Source: an uncultured Kiritimatiellota bacterium (lineage in GTDB: Bacteria; Verrucomicrobiota; Kiritimatiellia; RFP12; UBA1067). Taken from it: 43,847 nt of DNA. The notes beneath the pieces were generated by a model that did no database searches, was not told where the DNA came from, and saw only the letters and a list, made by a program, of their open reading frames with translations. Where the stretch lies: assembly GCA_934643865.1 (NCBI GenBank), contig CAKUCX010000024.1, positions 1 to 43,847 of the forward strand. Reading direction: 5' to 3'. Made by a program: the position numbers and the translations under genes. Of this stretch, positions 38,270 to 43,847 are shown piece after piece (the first letter of the stretch is position 1; each line of letters opens with the position of its first letter).

Positions 38270-39178
38270 TCATTCCGCGCGCGGGTGGTGGAGGCGGTGG
38301 ATTTCGCCGAGGCGCGCGCGGTCGACGTGCGTGTAGACCTGCGTCGTCGCGACCGACGCATGGCCGAGCATGTCCTGAATCGCGCGGATGTCGGCCCCGT
38401 GCGCGAGCATGTGCGTCGCGAAGCAGTGGCGCAGCACGTGCGGCGAGACGGCGGCGGCATCAAGCCCGGCCGCCGCGGCGCGTTCGCGCAGCATCTTGAA
38501 GACGCCCATGCGCGAGAACGGGCGCCCCAGGCGCGTCACGAAGAGATGCCGCTCCTCCGCCTTCCCCCCCGTGAACGCGTCGCGCGCCGAGGCGAGATAG
38601 CGCTGCACGGCCGCGCCGCACGCCACGCCCATCGGCACGATGCGCTCCTTCGCGCCTTTTCCCCGGCAGCGCACGACGTCCGCGTCGGCGGCGAAGTCGC
38701 GCACCTCCAGCGCACAGAGCTCGCTCACGCGCAGCCCGCAGCCGTAGAGCATCTCCAGGACCGCCCGGTCACGCAGGTCGCGCGGCGTCGTCCCCGCAAC
38801 GGACGTGACGAGCCGCCGCACCGCCTCCTCGTCGAGGACACGCGGCAGCGCCCGGTCCTTCTTCGGCGCCTCAAGCCCCTCCGAGACGTCGGTCGACGTC
38901 CACCCCGCGTCCCGCAGATGGCACAGGAATTCCCGCAGCGCGACGAACGCGCGCGCGCGCGTCGCGGGGCGCTTGCGCTGCGCCCGCAGGAGCTCCAGAT
39001 AGGCCACGACGTCCGCGCGCGCGATGTCGCGCGCCCGGGCCCGCCCGCGCCGCGCCAGAAACGCCGTGAAGGCGCGTACGTCCCGGCCGTAGGCCTCCAG
39101 CGTCCTCGGTGAGAGCCCCCGCTCAAGCGCGACCCACGCCCGGAAGGACGCGAGCGCCTCGCCGAACGCCTCCGCCAT
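38270..39178 (-). CDS. Tyrosine recombinase XerC/XerD
   Basis: A 302-residue site-specific recombinase. The N-terminal SAM-like domain (about 1-100, LASFRAWVALERGLSPRTLEAYGRD) is followed by the catalytic domain with the R-K-H-R-H-Y set: LYGCGLRVSEL (Arg), RGKGAKERIVP (Lys), SPHVLRHCFATHML (His and Arg), LGHASVATTQVYTHV (His and Tyr nucleophile). Length and motifs are those of XerC/XerD, which resolve chromosome dimers at dif; a phage-type integrase is less likely as no mobile-element genes are near. The tRNA-Thr gene right downstream could serve as an integration site, but no att duplication was seen. Confidence 0.9.
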   Translation of the reverse strand: MAEAFGEALASFRAWVALERGLSPRTLEAYGRDVRAFTAFLARRGRARARDIARADVVAYLELLRAQRKRPATRARAFVALREFLCHLRDAGWTSTDVSEGLEAPKKDRALPRVLDEEAVRRLVTSVAGTTPRDLRDRAVLEMLYGCGLRVSELCALEVRDFAADADVVRCRGKGAKERIVPMGVACGAAVQRYLASARDAFTGGKAEERHLFVTRLGRPFSRMGVFKMLRERAAAAGLDAAAVSPHVLRHCFATHMLAHGADIRAIQDMLGHASVATTQVYTHVDRARLGEIHRLHHPRAE

Positions 39179-39193
39179 CGTCCCGGCCTTCTG

Positions 39194-39505
39194 CTACTTC
39201 TTCGGCGCGGCGCCGACCGACGCCGGCGTGACGCCGTTCGCCGTGAACCCCGCGCCCGCGATCGCCATTTCGATGTTCTTCTTGGCGAGCTGCATCGAAT
39301 CGTAGCGCAAGGTCAGGCGGCGCGCCGCCGCGTCGAAGCGGATCGACGCCTTGTCCACGCCCGCATAGCGGTCGAGGGCGGCCCGCAAGGCGGGAAGATC
39401 CGCCTCGGTGGCCTGCGGCACGTCGACGGCGAAGTGCCGCACGTCCGTGCGGCGGCAGCCCGCAAGGGCCAGCGCCGCCCAAAGAACCATGACGAGTGTC
39501 TTCAT
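39194..39505 (-). CDS. Small lipoprotein with heavy-metal-associated-like fold
   Basis: The 103-residue product has a lipobox signal (LWAALALAGC, Cys17). The mature part, VRHFAVDVPQATEADLPALRAALDRYAGVDKASIRFDAAARRLTLRYDSMQLAKKNIEMAIAGAGF, follows the beta-alpha-beta-beta-alpha-beta layout of HMA domains, but the metal-binding C-x2-C is replaced by PQATEA. It has AGGAG eight bases before the start. It lies 36 bases after fhs and 15 bases before the recombinase gene. Whether it binds metal at all is doubtful. Confidence 0.68.
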   Translation of the reverse strand: MKTLVMVLWAALALAGCRRTDVRHFAVDVPQATEADLPALRAALDRYAGVDKASIRFDAAARRLTLRYDSMQLAKKNIEMAIAGAGFTANGVTPASVGAAPKK

Positions 39506-39541
39506 GTTGTCATCTCCTGGAATTGTTCTGCCGCGGCGCGC

Positions 39542-41308
39542 TCAGAAGAGCCCGTGGACGTGGCCCGTCTCGACGTCCACGTCGATGCGGCGGTAGGCCG
39601 GCGAGGCGGACGTGCCGGGCATCAGCTTGATCTCGCCCGCGACCGGGACGACGAGCCCCGCGCCCCGGTAGAGGAGGACGTCCCTCACCGGCAGGCGCCA
39701 GCCCTTCGGGCGGCCGAGGAGGTTCGGGTCGTGCGAGAGCGAATACTGCGTCTTCGCGATGCAGACGGGCAGGCGCGCCGTCTCGGGATCCGCCTGCAGC
39801 GCCGCGAGCTTTTCCGCCGCCGCCGGCTCGAAGTCCACGCCGTCGCCGCCGTAGACCTCCTTCACCTGCTTCTCGATGCGCGCCGCAAGCGGCTCGTCCA
39901 GGTCGCAGAGGTACGCGAAGTCGTTCGGCTCGTCGCACGCCGCAAGGACGGCCTCGGCCAGCTCCCGCGCCCCCTCGCCGCCCTTGAGCCAGTGGTCGGA
40001 AACGGCGAAGCGGGCGCCCGCCGCCTCCGCGACGCGGCGGACAAGCGCGCGCTCGGCCTCCGTGTCCGTGTAGAACGCATTGAGGCACACGACGGGCTGG
40101 ATGCCGGCGCGGCGGATGATGTCGATGTGCGCGAGCAGGTTGTCGCACCCCTTCTCCAGGAGTTCGAGGTTCTCGTGCGTGTAGACGGGATCGAGCGGCA
40201 GACCGGCCTTGACCTTCGGCGCGCCGCCGTGCGCCTTGAGCGCGCGGACGGTCGCGACGAGCACGACGGCGTCGGGCCGGAGGCCGGAGCAGCGGCACTT
40301 GATGTTCCAGAACTTCTCGAAGCCCATGTCGGCGGCGAAGCCGCTCTCCGTGACCACGTAGTCCCCGAGCGCGCAGGCGAGGCGGTCGGCGACGACGGAG
40401 TTCTGCCCGATCGCGATGTTGGCGAAGGGGCCGGCGTGGACGAACATCGGCTGGCCCTCCAGCGACTGCATGAGCGTGGGCTGGAGCGCGTTCACGAGGA
40501 GCGCACACATCGCGCCGTCCACCTCCAGGTCGTGCGTCGTCACGGGCGCGCCGGACTTCGAGTACGCCATGACGATGCGTCCGAGGCGCGTGCGCAGGTC
40601 CCTCAGGTCCGTCGCCATCGCGAGGATCGCCATCACCTCGGAGGCGACGGTGATGGAGAAGCCGGAGCGGCAGGTGAAGCCGTCGAGCCGGCCGCCGCGC
40701 CCGATCTCGATGTCGCGCAGGCCCTGCGCGCAGAAGTCCATCGCCCAGCGGAACGAAATGCGGTCCGGGTCGACGTCGAGGCGCTTCAGGCCGCGCGCGG
40801 CGAGCCAGGCGTCGTCGTGGTTGCGCTCGTGCTGCATGCGGCTGTTGAGCGCGACCATCGCGAGGTTGTTCGCGTTCGTGATCGCGTCGATGTCGCCCGT
40901 GAGGCCGAGCGAGAGCGCCGTGAGCGGCACGACCTGGGCGAGGCCGCCGCCGGCGGCGCTGCCCTTGATGTTGAAGGTGGGCCCGCCCGACGGCTGGCGC
41001 ACGCAGCCGATGACCTTCTTGCCGAGACGGCCGAGGCCCTCCACGAGGCCGAGCGTCGTCGTCGTCTTGCCTTCGCCGAGCGCGGTCGGCGTGATGGCCG
41101 TCACGTCGATGTACTTCGCGCGCTTCCGTCCGCCCAGGCGCCGGAGGACCTTCGCCACGTCCACCTTCGCGAGGACGCGCCCGTAGGGCGTCCACTCGTC
41201 GTCGTTCAGCCCCAGTTCGGCCGCGAGGTCCTTCGCGGGGCGCAGCGTCGCCTCCGCCGCCTCCGCGATCTGCCAGTCCTTCATCTTCGTCGGGTCAAGC
41301 CTCTGCAT
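39542..41308 (-). CDS. fhs: Formate-tetrahydrofolate ligase
   Basis: A 588-residue enzyme that makes 10-formyl-THF from formate, THF and ATP, a step of one-carbon metabolism and of the methyl branch of the Wood-Ljungdahl pathway. The P-loop-like TPTALGEGKTTTTLGL (about 68-83), GGPTFNIKGSAAGGGLAQVVPL, TGDIDAITNANN and FANIAIGQNS are diagnostic. It is slightly longer than the usual about 560 residues. The ATG at 41308 has GAGAGGG upstream. It probably heads a transcript with the small lipoprotein gene and the recombinase gene. In gut or anaerobic PVC bacteria it fits a fermentative life. Confidence 0.95.
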   Translation of the reverse strand: MQRLDPTKMKDWQIAEAAEATLRPAKDLAAELGLNDDEWTPYGRVLAKVDVAKVLRRLGGRKRAKYIDVTAITPTALGEGKTTTTLGLVEGLGRLGKKVIGCVRQPSGGPTFNIKGSAAGGGLAQVVPLTALSLGLTGDIDAITNANNLAMVALNSRMQHERNHDDAWLAARGLKRLDVDPDRISFRWAMDFCAQGLRDIEIGRGGRLDGFTCRSGFSITVASEVMAILAMATDLRDLRTRLGRIVMAYSKSGAPVTTHDLEVDGAMCALLVNALQPTLMQSLEGQPMFVHAGPFANIAIGQNSVVADRLACALGDYVVTESGFAADMGFEKFWNIKCRCSGLRPDAVVLVATVRALKAHGGAPKVKAGLPLDPVYTHENLELLEKGCDNLLAHIDIIRRAGIQPVVCLNAFYTDTEAERALVRRVAEAAGARFAVSDHWLKGGEGARELAEAVLAACDEPNDFAYLCDLDEPLAARIEKQVKEVYGGDGVDFEPAAAEKLAALQADPETARLPVCIAKTQYSLSHDPNLLGRPKGWRLPVRDVLLYRGAGLVVPVAGEIKLMPGTSASPAYRRIDVDVETGHVHGLF

Positions 41309-41357
41309 CGTGTTCGCCCTCTCGTTGTTCGCCGCGCCGCGTCCGGGCGCCGGAAGA

Positions 41358-41363
41358 AGTATA
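41358..41363 (-). promoter_or_regulatory. Possible -10 element of fhs
   Basis: TATACT (41363-41358) on the minus strand. A TTGCCG lies 21 bases upstream, too far for a standard promoter, so the -35 box is uncertain. The predicted start gives a leader of about 40 bases to the ATG at 41308. Confidence 0.4.
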
Positions 41364-41379
41364 CCACATCGTCCCCGCG

Positions 41380-43847
41380 TCAGTCGGCAAGCGGGAAGGC
41401 GCGGGCCTTGAACGACACGGTGACGGGCACGCCCGCGCGGCACTGGATGCTCTGCGCGGCGTTGATGAGGTCGTTGCCGCACCACATCCGCGCGCCTTCG
41501 GCCGCGGGCACGCCCGCCTCCTCGGCCGTCACGACGCCCCACGGGCGCCGCGTGTTGCAGACGGCGTGGCGGTGGTCGTTCGTGCTGACCGCCTTCGGCA
41601 CGTTCCAGCCCGTCCCCGCCTCGAAGCCGCCGTCCAGCAGCGCCGCGCCGTCGACGCGGACGTCGTCGTAGAGCGTCTTCTCGCCGCGCGCGCCCATGGC
41701 GATGACGGCGAAGCGCCCCGACGCCGACGGCGTGAACGAGAAGCGGTAGCTCTGCCACCGCGCAAGGTCCGCCGCGCCGAACGAGGCCACGATCCGCCGG
41801 CCCCGCGCCCAGTCCGGAACCGTACACCCCTGGAGGTCCGACGCGCAGCGCGCCGTCCCCTCCGGCAGCTCGCCGTCGAAGCGCAGGTCGATGCGCACGC
41901 TCGCGAGGGCGTATTCGCCGCCGAGGGGGCGCGGCGGCGTCACCCCCTCGCCGAAGCGGACGGCCGGCGAGGCGCGCCGCGCGCTTGCGTAAAGGCCCAT
42001 CTCGGCGAAGCGGAGGGGCCCCAGGCGGCGCGCCCCCTCGCTTCCCGGGCGCAGCGACCAGTCCATCCCCGCATAGTCGGCGAGGCCGGGGTCGTCCGCC
42101 GCTACGAGGTTGTTCGTCACGCAGCACGTCGCGGCGACCTTCCTCCAGTTCTGGAGCCCGACGCCTCCGTGGCAGCCGACGAGCACGTTGTTCGTCAGCA
42201 CGTTGAAGTGCGCGTCGTGCGCGGAAACGGGGTCGGCGAACGCGAGGGTGCGCGCCATGTTCGGGTGGCGGGCGCGGGCGCGCGCGCCGAGCGGGCCGTC
42301 CATGTAGCGCTTCAGCCCCTTGTAGACCTTGCTCTCGGCGCCCTTGGCCGCATAGGGCCGGGCGAAGCTGTCGACGCCGCGGCTCCCGAGCGAGAGGCCG
42401 TACGCGCAGTTGAGGATGAGGTTGCCGTAGACCCGGTTGTCGTGGCCGCCGCCGATGTAGACGCCCTTCGACGCGCGGTTGATGATGTTCCCCCGCACGG
42501 TGACGCCCGCGCTCCAGTCGTCGAGGTAGACGCCCTCCGTATGCGCGGTGCGCGGCTGCTTGCCCGTCATGTGGATGAGGTTGTGCTCGATGACGGTGCC
42601 GCGCTTCGTCCAGTCGCGCTGGCAGCAGTAGACGGCGCCCGCGTCGTCGTTGTACGTGCAGCAGTCGTGGCAGACGTTGAAGCCGATGTAGTGGTCGCTG
42701 CCGTCGAAGGCGATCGCCTGATGGCGCGTGTGGTGGATGAGGTTGTGCGTCGCGCGGCTGCCGACGCCGCGCAGCTGGACGCCCGGGCGGTAGTTCGGCA
42801 CGACCTCGCCGAAATGGTGGATGTGGTTGTTGTCCGCCACGTGGCACGCGGGCGCGCCGTCTTCGCCGCCGGCGAGCAGGATGCCGCCCTCGCCGAGGTC
42901 GTGGAAGTCGCAGCCCACGACGCGGTTCGAGACGCCGCCGTCGACGATGCATCCCCACGACGACGTCTGGCGCACCGTCGAGCCGGAGAGCGTGCAGCTG
43001 CGCGCCCGCCTGAAGACGAGCGCCGGCCGGCGCGCGGCGGCGAAGACGAGGTCCTCGAAGGAGACGTGCGCGACGTCGACGGCCCGCACGAGCGTCTCGG
43101 AGAAGGCCGCCGTCACCGCGGCCCCTTCGTGCGGCAGCCAGCAGAAGAGCCGCCGCGTCGCACGGTCGAGCGCCCACTCGCCCGGCGCGTCGATCTCAGA
43201 GAGGGCGTTGAGCGCCCGGAACTGGCCGTCGGCCCTGATGCCGAACCCGATCGGCGCGGGGTCGACCGAGACGCGCTTGGCCGCGACGTCGACGCCCCTG
43301 ACGCGCACCGTCGCGTCGGCCCATTCGTACACCCACAGGCCGTACATCCAGAGGTCCGGCTCCTGCGCCCAGCGCGCGAGGCGCGGGCTGTCGAAGACGA
43401 AGACGCCCGAACGGCAGAAGGATGCGTCGTGCGACGTCTCGACCGCGCCGACGTTCGCGCCCGTCCGCGCATACCCGTCGTTGGGCCACCGCGCCTGCGG
43501 GAGGCGCCGCCCCTCGCAGAAGAGCGAGACCGGCGACGTACACAGCCGCTCGGGCGTCCCGCAGCCGCCGTTCGTGAAGCCCGGCAGGTCGCCCGCGCCG
43601 CCGAGGGTCGCGACGCGCACGTGGCGGCGGGCCTCGCCGCCCAGGAGCGCGAGGGCCTTCCCGTCCTCCACCGCGCGCCACGCCGTCAGCGTCACGCCGC
43701 CCGAGACGACCGCCCTGCCGCGATGCGCCGCGCGCCAGACGACGGGCTGCCGCGCCGTGCCGCCGTCCGCCGCCGTCAGCTCAAGCGTCTTCGCCTGCGC
43801 GTAGACGCCGTCGGCGAGGACGACCTCGGCGCCGCCCTGCGCAAAGG
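41380..43847 (-). CDS. Large right-handed beta-helix protein, cut by the right edge
   Basis: The frame is open to the window edge and covers more than 820 residues. The visible N-terminal part (AEVVLADGVYAQAKTLELTA ... VVWRAAHRGRAVVSGG) is the opening typical of parallel beta-helix proteins of the pectate lyase/polysaccharide-active type. About 215-520 residues in, short helix turns repeat: SRATHNLIHHTRHQAIAFDG, GVTVRGNIINRASKGVYIGG, NRVYGNLILNCAYGLSLG. The last about 200 residues form a beta-sandwich (RIDLRFDGELPEGTA ... SYRFSFTPSASGRFAVIAMG), probably carbohydrate-binding. It likely acts on or binds extracellular polysaccharide. No catalytic residues can be named. The 5' end, signal peptide and promoter lie outside. 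Confidence 0.83.
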   Translation of the reverse strand, partial: FAQGGAEVVLADGVYAQAKTLELTAADGGTARQPVVWRAAHRGRAVVSGGVTLTAWRAVEDGKALALLGGEARRHVRVATLGGAGDLPGFTNGGCGTPERLCTSPVSLFCEGRRLPQARWPNDGYARTGANVGAVETSHDASFCRSGVFVFDSPRLARWAQEPDLWMYGLWVYEWADATVRVRGVDVAAKRVSVDPAPIGFGIRADGQFRALNALSEIDAPGEWALDRATRRLFCWLPHEGAAVTAAFSETLVRAVDVAHVSFEDLVFAAARRPALVFRRARSCTLSGSTVRQTSSWGCIVDGGVSNRVVGCDFHDLGEGGILLAGGEDGAPACHVADNNHIHHFGEVVPNYRPGVQLRGVGSRATHNLIHHTRHQAIAFDGSDHYIGFNVCHDCCTYNDDAGAVYCCQRDWTKRGTVIEHNLIHMTGKQPRTAHTEGVYLDDWSAGVTVRGNIINRASKGVYIGGGHDNRVYGNLILNCAYGLSLGSRGVDSFARPYAAKGAESKVYKGLKRYMDGPLGARARARHPNMARTLAFADPVSAHDAHFNVLTNNVLVGCHGGVGLQNWRKVAATCCVTNNLVAADDPGLADYAGMDWSLRPGSEGARRLGPLRFAEMGLYASARRASPAVRFGEGVTPPRPLGGEYALASVRIDLRFDGELPEGTARCASDLQGCTVPDWARGRRIVASFGAADLARWQSYRFSFTPSASGRFAVIAMGARGEKTLYDDVRVDGAALLDGGFEAGTGWNVPKAVSTNDHRHAVCNTRRPWGVVTAEEAGVPAAEGARMWCGNDLINAAQSIQCRAGVPVTVSFKARAFPLAD

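Noticed and set aside
38132..39178. Integrated element defined by tRNA-Thr and the tyrosine recombinase
   Set aside because: No repeated tRNA 3' end, no phage or plasmid genes, and the recombinase has XerC/XerD length and context.
39542..43177. A fused 1211-residue protein of fhs with the upstream region
   Set aside because: The part before residue about 624 is a shadow of the beta-helix gene; fhs has its own start and ribosome binding site at 41308.

Overview
The window looks like a chromosomal segment of a Gram-negative bacterium of the PVC superphylum, most plausibly Kiritimatiellota or a close verrucomicrobial/lentisphaeral relative. Most of it is very GC-rich. The support is: a GreA carrying a huge extra N-terminal region (as in chlamydiae and other PVC bacteria), a type IV pilin-like protein with a prepilin peptide, an autotransporter-repeat-like secreted protein, many secreted glycoside hydrolases, an Mla lipid transport set and LPS genes, which imply an outer membrane. 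Phylum assignment is inference; no rRNA is present.

Layout. 1-603: a possible gene fragment running off the left edge, three 29-bp direct repeats with hairpins and a 15-base C tract. 604-2309 (+): polysaccharide deacetylase and GT4 glycosyltransferase, from a clear promoter. 2390-5766 (-): four coupled genes for a glycerol-phosphate-containing surface polymer (CDP-glycerol glycerophosphotransferase, asparagine-synthase-like amidotransferase, glycerol-3-phosphate cytidylyltransferase-like, hexapeptide acyltransferase); part of this block is much lower in GC and the break falls inside the glycerophosphotransferase gene. 5795-12521 (-): secreted PATR-like protein, GH36-type alpha-galactosidase, GH88 unsaturated glucuronyl hydrolase, Gfo/Idh/MocA oxidoreductase and a parvulin lipoprotein. 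12622-18675 (-): an LPS/lipid A operon with stop/start overlaps (LpxL-like acyltransferase, CgeB-like glycosyltransferase, a ParB-like/membrane/phytase-like fusion, a DxD glycosyltransferase and a WaaP-like kinase).

18724-28552 (-): priA directly behind a pilin-like gene, then mlaD, mlaF, mlaE, a sugar-isomerase-like TIM-barrel lipoprotein, an MFS sugar transporter and GH97. 28553-30290: a gene-poor, repeat-rich patch with a 17-bp tandem array, a 21-bp iteron-like array, an unrecognised basic protein gene flanked by 19-bp inverted repeats and read from a promoter that predicts a leaderless mRNA, and a 48-bp duplication. 30261-35405 (-): orphan OppD-type ATPase, a shortened MiaA, LspA, a DksA/TraR zinc finger with a histone-like tail, and the giant GreA. 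35507-43847 (-): VIT/DUF2135 secreted protein, tRNA-Thr(TGT), XerC/D recombinase, a small lipoprotein, formate-tetrahydrofolate ligase, and a large beta-helix protein cut by the right edge.

Functionally the window combines surface glycan building (LPS core, glycerol-phosphate polymer, lipid A acylation, Mla trafficking) with breakdown of complex glycans (GH36, GH88, GH97, transporter, dehydrogenase, isomerase). The least explained part is 28553-30290. Several promoters share an unusual -35 box, TTGCGC or TTGCGT.
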